The position numbers and the translations under genes are program-made. A model generated the notes under the pieces. It was not told where the DNA came from and ran no database searches. It saw nothing but the letters and a program-made list of their open reading frames with translations. From Diospyros lotus (lineage: Eukaryota > Streptophyta > Magnoliopsida > Ericales > Ebenaceae), in the NCBI RefSeq assembly GCF_014633365.1, contig NC_068344.1:32553170-32617169 (forward strand): a stretch of DNA of 64,000 bases. The letters are read 5' to 3'. Position 1 is the stretch's first letter, and every line of letters starts with the position of its first letter. Of the stretch, positions 1-12,497 are shown in pieces.

Positions 1-150
1 CCCACCGTTGTTCTCGTTCAAACAAATCCGTACGACCCCCCAATCTTCAGCTTCTCGCGCCTATCCCTGTAACACAGTCTATATGTATTCGCGCCACAAA
101 TCGATGTCAATTCTTCTCTAAATCAATGCTATCAAAATCTTCTTAATACT

Positions 151-3100
151 ATGCATTCTTGGGCACTGCTCAGATCATCCTCGCTGTCGATCCGTCGTGC
201 CGCTGCGGCACCTTGTCGCTATACCGCCCGCTCGATCTTCACCCAATCGGACGGCTCATCTTCAGCATCGTCGAGATCGTTTTGCGGGTCCGGCCACGGC
301 GAGAATAAGAGGGGACGGTCGAATTTGGAGTCGCTGCTTGTGAGATTGCTGTCTTCAGGGTTCGTCGTTGTCGGGGCGGGCTTAGGGCTGTATTTCGGGT
401 CTGCTGCTTCTGATCTTGCTTCTTTCTTGTCCTTTGCCGATGAGTTGGGGGAGAATTCGGAGACTGGGAAGAAACCCAAGTTTTTATTTGGAGGTAATCA
501 ATGGTTACGAAGACAGTGGTTTTATTTGTAATGTGTATGCATATATATGCACACTTACACATACGTATAAATATATATATATATATAATGTGTATATATA
601 CATCTATTGTCTATGGGGTGAGTCTTAAGATTGCTTATACAAAAATTTAGTCTGAACACTTAATTATTTATTATTTATGAGTAAACCACCTTGCTAAAGT
701 TTTATGGGTAGCATCTTAAGTCCCCACCCTTTTAAACTCGTGGTTTGTATGGTCAAGATACCACCAAATCATAAGAAATAGTCAAAGTGACCATTAACCA
801 CTTGGATACCACCTTCATAGAATAATGTTATATATATGTGTAGATACATATATTCATGGTGCTTTGCGTCGCTGACACCCAAATTGGTATTGTAGTACAT
901 ATTTGTGGTTAAATTGGGGACATTGGTATCATGTTATAGCAATGGCAATGACTTGGTAGGATCACGGAATTAAGTCAGTAAATTTGTTCGGTAATTAGGT
1001 GTCATTAGTTTGATGTTTCCGCAAATAAATTGTAAGCACCAGCTCCTATTCTTTGATGTCAAATTAAATTATTTTCCAACTTATTTCAGCAAAATTCTTA
1101 CATTTTAATTCCACTAACACGTATTCATTCATTGTGAGATTAAGTAAATCTAAGTATTTGTTTGTGAAAAATAATTGATATATCCAAAATGGTACACTGA
1201 AACAAATTGTTATTGGTAATTTATATTGCCACTTACAAAAATGTTAAACCCATAAAAGTTGAATAAAAAAGGGCCTCTTTAGTGTATAAAACTCTCCATT
1301 TTATGAAAAAAATCATTTTAATGAGTGAATTAGTTTTTGACCATCTCAAGTGTTTTCTTTAACTATCCTTTATAATTCATACTGGAAGAAGGTTTAAATT
1401 GCCAATCCACATTTTGTTTTCTATTTCCTTTTATTTATTTTTTTATTCTTATTTGTAAGAGAGAGAGAGAGAGATCTTTTTAGGCCCTTGTTAGTAGTAA
1501 GATCACTCTTTCGTAACTGAAAAGTTATGGATTCTAGTTGTAAAAACATTATTTTTTCACATTAAGAGTAAAACTGCATTTAAAAAGTAAAAACGATAAT
1601 CTCATAACTCCTACTCTTGAACTAAAGATGCCTTTTATTTTTTCCTGGAGGGGTTAGTGGTTGCTTTTGTGTTTTGGTAGGATTTCAAATTCTAGAATTT
1701 GATGATGGTTTATCAGGCAATTGATTAGAAATACATAATTTGATTTGAATTTTAGATTTTATTTTATTTTTTGCTAACCAAGGATAAAAGATTTTATTAT
1801 AATGTCATTTTGGTCAGTTTCTTTGCAACTGTTTGAAAGAGTTCAAAATTGCTACCTAATTTAATGATCCATGCAGCAAGCATGTGAGTTTATGCACAAA
1901 AGGCTGAAATGGACATTTGATTTGGATGAAAATTGAAGTTTCAAACTTCAAGTTATAATTTTCATAATAGGTATGAAGTGGAAAGTTAATGGGTTGCATT
2001 TGGGCTCCTCTTTCTTTCTTTTCTCGGTTTTGCTCATATGCATTCAATTGTTATACCCCTCTATTTGCAGCATGTTAAATCTTATACTGCGGTCTAATTG
2101 TTTGTATTTTCAGATGCATACAGGCGTAAAGTTTTCTTCAAGTATGAAAAACGCATAAGAATGCAAAGTCCTCCTGAGAAGGTACATTTGGTTTTCTTCT
2201 TTTAAGCAACTTTTTTTGATTTATAAACACACAAGAAGTTGCATTTTGGATCTGTATACTACATATGACAAGTTATTTGTTTGTTGTTTCAGGTGTTTGA
2301 GTACTTCGCGTCAATCCAAACTCCAAGCCGAGAGGTACTTATGACTCCAGCAGACTTGATGCGAGCAGTCGTCCCTGTATTTCCTCCATCTGAATCGAAT
2401 CATGTTAGAGAGGGATATCTGAAAGGGGAGTTAGTTCCCGGTGAATTACGCTGTGCTCCTTCAAAATTTTTTATGCTTTTTGATACCAACAATGATGGAC
2501 TTATATCCTTTGCTGAGTGAGTGGCAACTCTGCCTTTAAGATTGCTTGTAACATCTCCAGAAAAGGGGTGTATTATTACACATCTGAACCTCTTTGAATA
2601 GATTTCTCAAGCCACTACAATTCTTAAGTTTAGTGACCTCTTGCTTAATTTTTCTGTAACAGATATATCTTTTTTGTCACGCTACTCAGCATACCAGAAT
2701 CAAGCTTTTCTGTGGCATTTAAAATGTTCGACATTGACAACAATGGGTGGGTCAGACACATGCATGTTTGTCATATTACTATGGCATCTAATATTCATCC
2801 AGTGGTCTACCAAATCAGTTTCACTACTTGGTGTTTTTTTACATTTTTTTTTTTTTACTCCTGTCAGTGAATCCTTTCATGTTTCGCTATTTTCATCTAT
2901 TTCATTTGTGTTTCTTAATTAAATTAAATAAGAAAGAACTATGATCCCTTCCAAATCCTTCAATTCCCCCAAACCTTAATCCAAATGTAGCCCAAGTGTG
3001 TGTGCTTGAATAGTTGACGACATTATTGAATAACATCTTGAATTATCACATCTTATAAGAATGGCACTAGGTGAATTCATTTGTTTGTTTATTAGACCCC

Positions 3101-4142
3101 AGCTAGTATATGATTCTTTAATTTATTTCTACCCTGTAAACGGTTTATGAATTGTTGAATCTCATAGGATGGCACCTGCTGCTTGTATATTTTGTAGATT
3201 ATGGTGCTCTCACTTATGACCTGAATATGCAGACAGATAGACAAAGAGGAATTTAAGAAGGTGATGGCCTTGATGCGAACTCATAACAGACAAGGAGCAA
3301 GCCATAGAGATGGACTGCGAATCGGGCTAAAAGTTTCGAGTTCTGTAGAAAATGGGGGTCTGCTTGAGTACTTCTTCGGCAAAGATGGCACAGAATGCCT
3401 TGAACATGGCAAGTTTGTCCAGTTTTTGAGAGGTTTGCACGATGAAGTAAGTCTGTGCAGTTACATTGATACTGTATAGGAAATGATTCGCATCTATCTT
3501 TTATCTCAATCAAGGTCTATGACTATTGTAGATATTGCATTTGGAATTTGCTCATTATGACTACATGTCGCAAGGAACCATATCAGCAAAAGATTTTGCA
3601 CTGTCCATGGTTGCATCTGCCGACCTGCATCACATAGATAAGTTTCTTGATCGGGTTGAAGAATTAACTGATGAACAACAGCTCAGAGACATACGCATCA
3701 CCTTTGAAGAATTCAAGAATTTTGCAGAACTTCGTAAAAGATTAAGGCCTTTGTCCCTCGCAATCTTTGCCCATGGGAAAGTAAACGGGCTATTAACAAA
3801 GCCAGATTTCCAAAGAGCTGCGTATCATGTACTTTCACTCTGCTGTCCTATTGATCTTCTTCTCAAGTTTTTGCGCTTTGTCCCTCATATCATACTAACA
3901 GAACCCCATTTCTGCATTGTTTTTAGGCTTGTGGTATCTCTCTGACAAATAATGTGGTCGATTTGATATTTTACATCTTTGACACTAATCGCGATGGGAG
4001 TTTGAGCTCGGATGAGTTCCTACGAGTATTACAAAGACGCGAAGCGACAGCCTCTTTTCAACGGGAGGAGGGCTTCGGGGGGTTGTTATCTTGCTGGTTG
4101 AACTGTACAAAAAACTGCTCTTATTCAAAGGTGTTAATTTAG
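151..4142 (+). CDS. MICU: MICU-type EF-hand regulator of the mitochondrial calcium uniporter
   Basis: Seven exons join in frame with GT-AG borders: 151-493, 2114-2181, 2293-2516, 2663-2746, 3233-3446, 3532-3828 and 3927-4142, giving about 481 residues, close to the plant MICU length. The N-terminus is rich in Arg, Ser and Ala like a mitochondrial presequence, followed by a glycine-rich hydrophobic stretch near residues 70-87. Three canonical EF-hand loops are visible: D201-E212 (DTNNDGLISFAE), D235-E246 (DIDNNGQIDKEE, split by intron 4) and D429-E440 (DTNRDGSLSSDE). Plant MICU is known to carry an extra EF-hand compared with animal MICU1. In the family, the protein sits at the inner membrane facing the intermembrane space and sets the calcium threshold of the MCU channel. 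Exon 1 continues in phase into exon 2 (FLFG-DAYRRK), which fixes the border. No break was seen. The exact C-terminus (ends KVLI) is the least certain part. Confidence 0.93.
494..2113 (+). other. Long first intron of the MICU gene
   Basis: AT-rich intron of 1620 bp between the presequence exon and the rest of MICU. It holds a TA microsatellite near 569-587 and a GA run near 1458-1474. No exon or mobile element was recognised in it. Confidence 0.8.
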
Positions 4143-4575
4143 GTAATCTTTTGAGCCTTGGATTTGGTAAAAGCTTATACTTCCATGGTTCTGTACTCTG
4201 GAGAACGACAACCAATGGTGCGGCAGCAAACTTAGGTTTCTCTTCAACTGAATGCCATTTGGAGAACCTCCTCAAATATGACGACTAATCTGTACTGATG
4301 AAGGTATTATATTCTAAACCATTACTAAATCTTCTACTGATGATTCATAGTTTTCTGTAATTGTTTATTCTAAGTTGTATTAGATGTTTATTTGCAGATT
4401 GATTGGCAAGTGTGGTGACCTATGATTATTTTGCCTGTAAGACTGCAGCTCTATGTGTAGTGCCATTGTCTCCAAAATGGGACTGTACAGCTGGTCCTTT
4501 TTTTTTTTTTTTGGGTATGTTTGTATATACTGTTTTCTATAGTAAATTTTTCTGTAAAATATTTTTTGGGAGATT

Positions 4576-4581
4576 AATAAA
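4576..4581 (+). promoter_or_regulatory. Possible poly(A) signal of MICU
   Basis: AATAAA about 435 bp after the MICU stop, at the end of a T-rich stretch. Plant poly(A) signals are loose, so this is a weak positional call. Confidence 0.35.
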
Positions 4582-4862
4582 TATTGTTTATCCATCTGTA
4601 GAATTTATGTGATTTTATTTTTTTGGTATATCAAATGGTCCAGACTTGCAACTCTTCACCAACTGTTTGTCCACTAGGAGGAATCCTCTGCAAATGAACT
4701 AAAAATTAGCTACTTGTGGAAAGAAATATTTCTTTATTTCATCGTATGTGTCTCATATTCAATTTTAATATTAGTTAGTAGTATATTTGTTAGGAATGAA
4801 AATGGGGTGCGCCAAGGCAACGTTTTGTTTAACTGTCCTGGACTTTGTGCTTCAGTGGAGAA

Positions 4863-5270
4863 TTGATGATGGCTGGAGCTCATCACTATCAATTTTTGTT
4901 CGACTCTGGATGTGTTCTGTGCGTAGTAGTCCTTGATCTTGAGCGCGTCTGAACCGTGCTTGATTTGCAAGGCAGAGCTCAGTCTCTTAATATAATTTTC
5001 GACGATTAAGAATGACTCGATAACCCAAATAAAATTAAGTAATTAATATGTGATAATGTGTAATTAATGATTTAACTATTTCTTGAAATTTGTTCCTTTA
5101 TATAACCCTGATTGTACCAAGTGGACAACCAAATTTTAGGATCTGGCGACGCGAGTCAAGTTGGGTTGAACCATATCCAAACTTGAGTGTGTTGGGACGT
5201 GTGTCACCCCTGGTAACTTAGAAAATGGATATTTTCATAATTTTTCCTAGGACCAAATATTCACTATCAC
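4863..5270. repeat. Diverged interspersed repeat, copy A
   Basis: Shares an ordered series of matching blocks with 6260-6720: GATGATGGCTGG near the start, a block around TCTGGATGTGT, then CTTGAT.TTGAGCGC.TCTGAACCGTGCT, and finally a block around GGTTGAACCATATCC and AACTTGAGTGTGTTG. Both copies end in an AT-rich stretch after GAAAATG.ATATTTT. No open coding capacity or clear termini. The family is unknown; a decayed LTR fragment is possible. Confidence 0.55.
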
Positions 5271-6259
5271 TTGCCCCCCTCCCCCACTCCCTGAGCTGAG
5301 CTCCAAAAGTCAGATCAAGGAGTAGCCAAGGAGGTGCCGCATAGCTTCATGCCAGCAATACACTAGTATTTTATTGCTCTATTGCATACTCATTTGTTGA
5401 CAAGATGGTTGCTTCATTCACGCCTTCTTGGACAGAGAGATGGACGTTTGAGATGATGCCATGTCACTTATTCGCATTTTTTTTTCATGTTAGCTTACCA
5501 CCCCTCGACACCTATGAAAGGGCTCTGGACCCCAGGGCTATCATTTCTTATTTGTGCCTTCAACACTCTTGCTTATTCATGCTCAAATTAGAGTCCTTGG
5601 TGAAGCCTTTTCTTGCCCTATTTTCTTCTGTCCTCTAATCAAATAGATGTAGAGAGGATGAACTCAAGTTGTGAAGCAAGGTCGAGTTTTGACCCGGGCT
5701 CCTCCTCGAGCTTTGGCAACTCTAGCTTTGAGATTAGATTTTTTTTTAGATTACTTAGTGGAACCCTAGTATTTTATTGGGATGACTCTTTTTGTAAGGT
5801 TTTAAGTACTTGTGCTCTCAATTATGTCAAGGGAGCTAAATCACAGGTGTAAACTTTCGTCTCATTGCACAAGGTAAAAATCGAACTTATGACCCACCGA
5901 ATTAATACTGGTGTATCGTTTGTCCTACTGCTCAATCTATACCCTAGGGGCAGAGTCCTAATATTTTCTTGGTTGTCCCGTACGGTGGCCAAAGAATTCA
6001 CCATCTGATTTAGTCACCCCTTTAATTGAGGAGGTTATTCACCTTTGTAGGGAGACGACCTAGGTACTTATTGACCTGTTTGAGCTTTGTGAGGATGACT
6101 ACTCTTTTTTTCATCTAAAGGCTGCCAAGCTCATGAGGCTCCCAAGAGCTCCTTGGTAATCTATACGTAAATGCCTTGAACGATTGAACCATTACCGGTT
6201 TCCTCTTCATCCCTCTGCCATTGAAATATTGTACATTCTTGAAATGAATCCTTCTCAGC

Positions 6260-6720
6260 CAAATGATGATGGTTGGAGTAGATAGTCGCCAAATTTGTCG
6301 TTGACCCTCGATGTGTCCAATAATAGTCCTCAATTTTAAGTACATTTGAACCATGCTCGATTTGCATTGGTGGGGTTTAGTTCTTCAGTATATCCTTTAA
6401 CGATCAAATCAAAGAGATAAAGATGAATAATTAATACATCATAAATGATTTAATTATCTCTTGCAATTTGTACCTTTAAAAAGGCATACTATCATAAAAG
6501 AGATGACGTAATTGTGTCATATGGATGGCCAAAGTGTAGCTCATGAGCCATCCTAAACAAATGATGATCTAGTTTGGGATTGGGGTGACTCTGGCGAAAT
6601 GGGCCAAGTCGGGTTGAACCCATATCCAAACTTGAGTATTTTGAGATGCCGGTTACCTTCTAGATAACTTGAAAATGAAATATTTTTATGATTTTCCCTC
6701 AAATCAAAATATCCGCCATT
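6260..6720. repeat. Diverged interspersed repeat, copy B
   Basis: Second copy of the repeat at 4863-5270, same orientation and same block order, with many substitutions and small indels. Copy B has an extra stretch (about 6490-6590) between the two halves. Translations of both copies on the minus strand are similar, but no known domain is visible. Confidence 0.55.
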
Positions 6721-9467
6721 AGATATAAATTTTAAACCTCATCCGAAATCCTTAAGTTTGTCCAACTAATAATAAAGAAAAATAATTTACAATACAATTC
6801 CTTACAATGATAATAATAATAAATAGTTGCTCTCAACTTAGGATAATAATAAATAATATCTTTCTCTCAACACCTAAGTTACAACCATAATAAAAAAATC
6901 TCACTTTTGGTTGACTGGTTGCTCCATGTAAGTAGACTTTCAGTTATAACAACAATTATATAATAAAAAAATCATATCATCTCCAAAAAAAGAAAAAAAA
7001 ATCATGTCATCAACAAAAATAAAATTTTAACTAAAAAAAAAATATATTATAACTTCATAATTAATGTGAAGAGTATAAATAAAGTTTACAACTCCATAAT
7101 TATGATTACTATTTCATTTGTTTACAAAATCCATCTAAATTTCTAAACCATTCCTCAAGAAATGAAAAATAAATTAATTAATATAAAAACATATGAAAAA
7201 TCATCAACCCAAATTTATTATGTATATGTTTATAAATTACCGAACTCATCTAAATTCATATCATCATATATATTTACCCTTTCATTTGTTGCCCATGTGC
7301 CTTTCCTTTACCGTAAATAAGAAAATAAAAATATTAATAATATATATAATATTATAATATAGTTAAAAAATAAAACATGAAAAATACTATTGATATATCA
7401 TGGTGTATAATTTGAGCTACAAAATGGTGTTTCAATGTCTAAAATGCCCTCACCTAAGGCGCTGAGACGCAATGAAACGAGAGATATTTATGTCATTTAT
7501 ATATATTGTGTAATTTAAAATATACATAAATGATGTACAAATAGCATGACTCATAAAACATATTAAACCTTAAAAGTGATGAATAATTAAATTAGCCATA
7601 AAAAAATATAACAAAGTTTTCTATATCATGTTTATTTGTTGTACCATTACATGAGATGGTTGAGTACTTGTGCATGCATCCATGCATTGGATATTATTAT
7701 TCAAAATAGAAAGCGGTTTCCGTTATATTGTACAAAAATCAGTTTGTTCGGTATTACATATTTTATTTAGTGAGTGGATAATAATGATGTTTGTCGTATC
7801 AATTACAAACATTTAATTCAACTAATTGATCTCAAGCAAATTGAGAGTATTATAATACGGTGGCCGATTACTCTCTTTTGCCTCTGCTAGAGCATTTGCA
7901 ATGAAGGCGGGGACTTGCTTCCCTGGTTATTTTTCAATGTTCAAGTCAGATTACTGAATCAAGGAAAATTTTTAGAAAAAATCATGATTCCCTCAATTTT
8001 TTGAATTAAAGAGTTCGATCCCTACCTCCTTCCAGTCTCTTTCCTTTTATCCTCTTGTCAAGACGAGGAATCTTTCAAAATTCCGAGGATCATTATCCCG
8101 TTCTTCACGGAATCTTACTGATATGAGTTCCACAATCGAAATCTCCCTTGAAGAGTTCGGGGTAACTCCTATCACCATGATCCTCGACGGGATGGTTGAC
8201 CCTGAAGAACTCGGAGAATCTTTGCCGAGCAACAGGCCAAGTGACGTGGTGATACATATTTGTCACGTGTCCCCTCTAGATCTAAGCAAGATGACGTTAG
8301 TGAAGTACCTTTTTAACGGACACATGGCATTGCTGATGGTTATATTTCTGAGACATTGGAGTAATTATAGACCCGAGGGTATTCCCTTCATCATAATGTA
8401 ATTGTAAACTTTGTAGTATGATAATTCAATAATATGATTTAAATACATGATAGTTGGTAATTTTTGAAAAATTTAAAATTTGAAATAAAATTTATCTATC
8501 ACCAAAATTTCATGTAAAATAATTAGTTAATTTTAATTTAATATCATTTTTTAAAATATTTAATATTATTTTTAATAGTGGAGTGTCTTGACAATTCTCT
8601 TTCTCTGATTAATTTTTATTCATACACCAAATCAATTATTTGACAGAACTAGTCAATTCAACTTGAGATGCACTTTCTTGTGGGCGTCCCCTCCACCGAG
8701 GGCTTAGTCATGCGGAGAGAAGATAAATTTCAACGCACCCAAATAAACAACCGCGAGAGAACTCGAACCTAGACTTCCGAGCTTTCCCACGCCCGCAAAA
8801 ATTGCTCGGACAATCCAACTTGATTCTAATACCATTGACTTAAGGTGTGGATGGAATAAGATATTTCTGGCTAGAAAGCACTATTTTCAATGATAAACCC
8901 GTTTGTGGAAGAGAATCAGTAAACAATCACTATTTCTAAAGTCTAGGTCAAATCCTCTCCACTCTTGTCCCTTCTAATAATTTTTGCTAGAATTTTATAC
9001 ATAAAAAATAATTATAAATATTCATATAATATAAAAATTTACTTTGCTTTCTCCATGCCTCTGGGATTTGCCATATTCGATGTTATCTATGTTTGTTGAT
9101 TTTTCTCGCAAAATTAAAACGGCACCGTCTAAAATTTATATTGTTGGATAGTTAAATAAAAAATAAATCAATCATAAACATATTGGAAAACTCTTTTATT
9201 ATGAAAAAAAATATTAGTATCTTAGTGCTAAAATGTTTAATTATAATATTTTATTTAAAATTCACCAGTTATTGTTTGAAACTTATAATTTAAAGTGGAG
9301 TGATTATTTACAATAATTTTTAAAATTAGATGATGAGAGATCATGTGTTATTATATTTTGACTAATTCTATTGTTATCACACCAATTTCATTTTCTCTAA
9401 TTAATTTTGGAGTTTTGACTAATTCTATTGTTATTATATTACGACTAATTCTATTGTGTATTAATTA
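6721..9467. other. AT-rich intergenic stretch without recognisable genes
   Basis: Mostly A/T-rich DNA. A more mixed island (about 7890-8400) has short open frames on both strands without known domains, and another (about 8660-8850) looks like a decayed repeat. No support for a gene. Confidence 0.5.
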
Positions 9468-9672
9468 TAGAGCCGGTCGTGCCTAGGGCCTCCAATTTTT
9501 TGGGGCCCCTAAAAGGTATAACAACTATTGGTTGGAACCCCAAAAACTACAGGTGAACAACCACCCTCAACAAGCCGTGCAAGCAGAGTGCCGCTATAGT
9601 CCTGCGCAATAAATGTGGAGGGTCACAAAATTTATTATGGCCTAGGGTCCCATTAAGCCTTGGGCGGCCCTG
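9468..9672. mobile_element. hAT-type MITE with 8-bp target duplication
   Basis: A 205-bp G/C-rich island in AT-rich DNA. It is flanked by the direct repeat ATTAATTA (9460-9467 and 9673-9680), the 8-bp duplication size typical of hAT elements. The ends are imperfect inverted repeats (TAGAGCCGGTCGTGCCTAGG and, on the other strand, CAGGGCCGCCCAAGG). No coding sequence, so non-autonomous. The AT-rich duplication could arise by chance, but its position exactly at both ends argues for insertion. Confidence 0.7.
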
Positions 9673-10877
9673 ATTAATTAGTATATATATATATATATGT
9701 ATTAATTGAGCCATTTATTTATTTTTAAAGTAATGAAATTAGTATATATATGATTATTAGACATGACAATATTAAAAACAGAATTAAGAATGCCATGATA
9801 AGAATGATATCAAAATGAGTAGAAAGGCTTGGTAGATCAGTTTTGCTCACTTCAGTCCTAAACTCAAAAACTCTATTTTTGCCTTGTTTTTCAGCATATA
9901 CCTCTTTAAGAAATAAATTCTACACCTCAATGGGGAAAGAGAGTCCCTGAATTCGGCCCTAACTTTTAAGTTTGTATTTTCTTGCTTCTTTCTTATTATT
10001 TTTAATTGGCAATAAGGTGTTATTTTTAATTAATAATAAGATGAACAAGTTTTTAATTGAGATCGAGAATAAATAAGATATTTAAATAAAAGGTTAATCT
10101 TATATTAGGATCATCGCTCTTGCACTGTTTCTCATCATTCGTATTGTTAAATTCGATAAAGAAGGTAAATCACAAGCAGATCTTTAGCTCTTGTTTAAGT
10201 CGAATATTGAACTCGTAACTTAATGATATTAATTTTAACGTATCATTTATTCATCACTTAACTTATATGGCGGGACAAATTTGTTCTATATTGACGCCGA
10301 CGATGGTGGCTAATTTGGGCAAAACCCAATGAATTGTGAAGTCAAAATTATCATCACTAAACACTATGACGAATTCCATTTCCATTTCCTTATCCTCCCC
10401 CTTGACCATATCTTCGGACCATTTCAAATTGCCTCGCTTATGTGAATTTCAATTTGTCATATTAATGTTACATATTTGTGATTTATTTTCAAAATGAAAG
10501 GACACCCTTCTAGAATTTAGGTTGATGAATATTTATATAAAAATACATTAATCATGAACATATATATTAACATATAAATTTATATTAGTAAAAATTTATT
10601 GGTATTTTAGTGTTACGATGCTTAAACAGTTCAATCAAAAATAAAACAAAATGTTTAAATATTAATCTCTTACTTTAGATATACCATTTTTTGTTACAAA
10701 TTTCTTTTCTAAGTGGACAGCACATTTGTAATAATCAGCTTCTTTGACTTCAAATTTACTTATTTTTAAGTTACTTTTCAAAATTACATGATGGGATTAT
10801 GTGCTATTATATACAAATTTGTAGTTTCAATATATTATTTGTTCTTGTTATCTGTAAGAATAGTACGGATATTAAAA

Positions 10878-11022
10878 GCAATGAGAATATATTCAAATCA
10901 TTATCCTCAAAATTTGATGTTAGATAGGCAATGAGAATAAATTCAAACCATTATATATCCTCAAAGTTTGATGTTGTAAGCAATGAGAATTATAAATTCA
11001 AATCATTATGCTCAAGTTTGAT
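10878..11022. repeat. Three-copy tandem repeat, about 51-bp unit
   Basis: Copies begin at 10878, 10928 and 10980. Each runs GCAATGAGAAT, then AATTCAAA.CATTAT, then CTCAAA.TTTGATG. They differ by a few substitutions and short indels. The rest of 9681-11234 is AT-rich with no gene seen. Confidence 0.75.
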
Positions 11023-11234
11023 GAGATGGGTTGCCCATAAATTATGTTTGTGTGTATGTATCAAAAACTGATATATTAATAATGTTTATTTATACTTGCC
11101 GACAAAAATAATGTTTATTTATGCGTAAATAAAACAATTATATACGATTATGTTTTCAAATTGTATAAACATTTTTATGATTCAAATTGTATATAATAAA
11201 CATAAACATAAAACAAATAAATATATGCTATATA

Positions 11235-12108
11235 AATTTAAAATTTAGCGACGAAAAAATTTGTCGCTAAAAAAGAAAAAATAAATTAAAAATAAAAAAC
11301 TTTAGCGATGGAGTGTGTTTGTTGCAAAAAAAAAAAAAATTAAAATATAAAATTTAGCAACGGAGTGTGTCATCGCTAAAAAAGAAAGAAAAAATTAAAT
11401 TTAAAATTCAAAATTTAACGTCTCTAAAAATAAAAAAAATTAAATTCAAAATTCAAAATTTAGTGACAGGGTACACCAGTAGCTAAAAATAAAAAAATTA
11501 AATTTAAATTTTAAAATTTAGCAATGGTGTATGCTAGTGGCTAAAAGCAAAAAAAATAAATTAAAAATTTAATGTAAAATTAAAATTAATATTCATTAAT
11601 TTACAAAAAATTAATAAAATATGACATTACAAATTAAAATCAAAATAAGAACAAAATTTTTCACTACTAATATAATAATTTATAAATTTTTATTTGAACT
11701 AGTAATAAAATAGAATTAATAAATATTAAAATTAAAATTAATATTCATTAAATAAGTTTTGAAAATTTTGAAGTGTAAATATAATTTTAGGAAATTTGAA
11801 AGAAAATGTTATAAATATAATTTATGCACTTTAATAACTACGAAGGTTTTCAGATCGGTTGGTTCACACATCCGTATAAAGGTTCTTGGTGTTGGGAGGT
11901 TGGCGATTCGATTCCAAGGTGCAGCATTTGGAATTATTGCTGGATTAATATCCCAGCATTATTACGAAATGAGCAGAGTGGTCACGCACGACCTTTTTAG
12001 CTACGGAAAGATACCCATCACAAAATCCATGGCTAAAAAAATTAGCGACGATTTTTTATGTTTTAGCGACGAAATTTTTCGTATTTAATACATTGATTTT
12101 TTGTAGTG
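11235..12108. mobile_element. CACTA-like transposon remnant with subterminal repeats
   Basis: About 870 bp that repeats TTTAGCGACG/CGTCGCTAA-like blocks in both orientations, the kind of subterminal array seen in CACTA elements. The right border reads GATTTTTTGTAGTG (ends 12108), the complement of a CACTAC.. terminus. No matching CACTAC end was seen on the left, so the left end is missing or decayed. An open frame at 11759-12088 has no recognised domain and is probably accidental. Confidence 0.5.
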
Positions 12109-12450
12109 ATGTATACATTAACACTCACTATAAATATATAATAACAAACTGATATGTTGCCCCCACACTCCTCTCTGAGTTAGTTTGTTCGCGTCGGACA
12201 AATGTTATGTTATCTAATACCGACAACATAATATTTCACTATACAATAATACTAATATAGTTTTAATATAGTATGCATAATTATATAAAATATGTAATAT
12301 AATACACATATATATAAATATACAATATACTCAAACGCGTGAAATAAGTTGAAATTTCAAAGTCCGTGCCACTATATCCAAGTCTTCTGTTGATAGTGCT
12401 AGTCAAGCCATCCCAGCTGTTTCTCTACAGCTAAGAGCAAGACCAAATTC

Positions 12451-12460
12451 TCTATATAAC
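12451..12460 (+). promoter_or_regulatory. Probable TATA box of the RLP gene
   Basis: TCTATATAAC lies 38 bp before the chosen ATG at 12498. The upstream block with CCAAGTCTTCTGTTG is similar to the upstream region of the second RLP locus at 53.25-53.5 kb, which supports a shared promoter. The implied 5' UTR is very short. Confidence 0.5.
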
Positions 12461-12497
12461 GGAATAAGAAGTATGGGAAGAAGAAAACGAGAAGAAG

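Noticed and set aside
219..562. Minus-strand open frames across MICU exon 1
   Set aside because: They overlap the presequence exon, have no domain, and exist because that exon is G/C-rich.
8047..8401. Overlapping open frames on both strands
   Set aside because: No domain, no splice context, no homologous copy in the window; a chance opening in a mixed-composition island.
11759..12088. 109-codon open frame
   Set aside because: Lies inside CACTA-like subterminal sequence; its translation shows no transposase motif.
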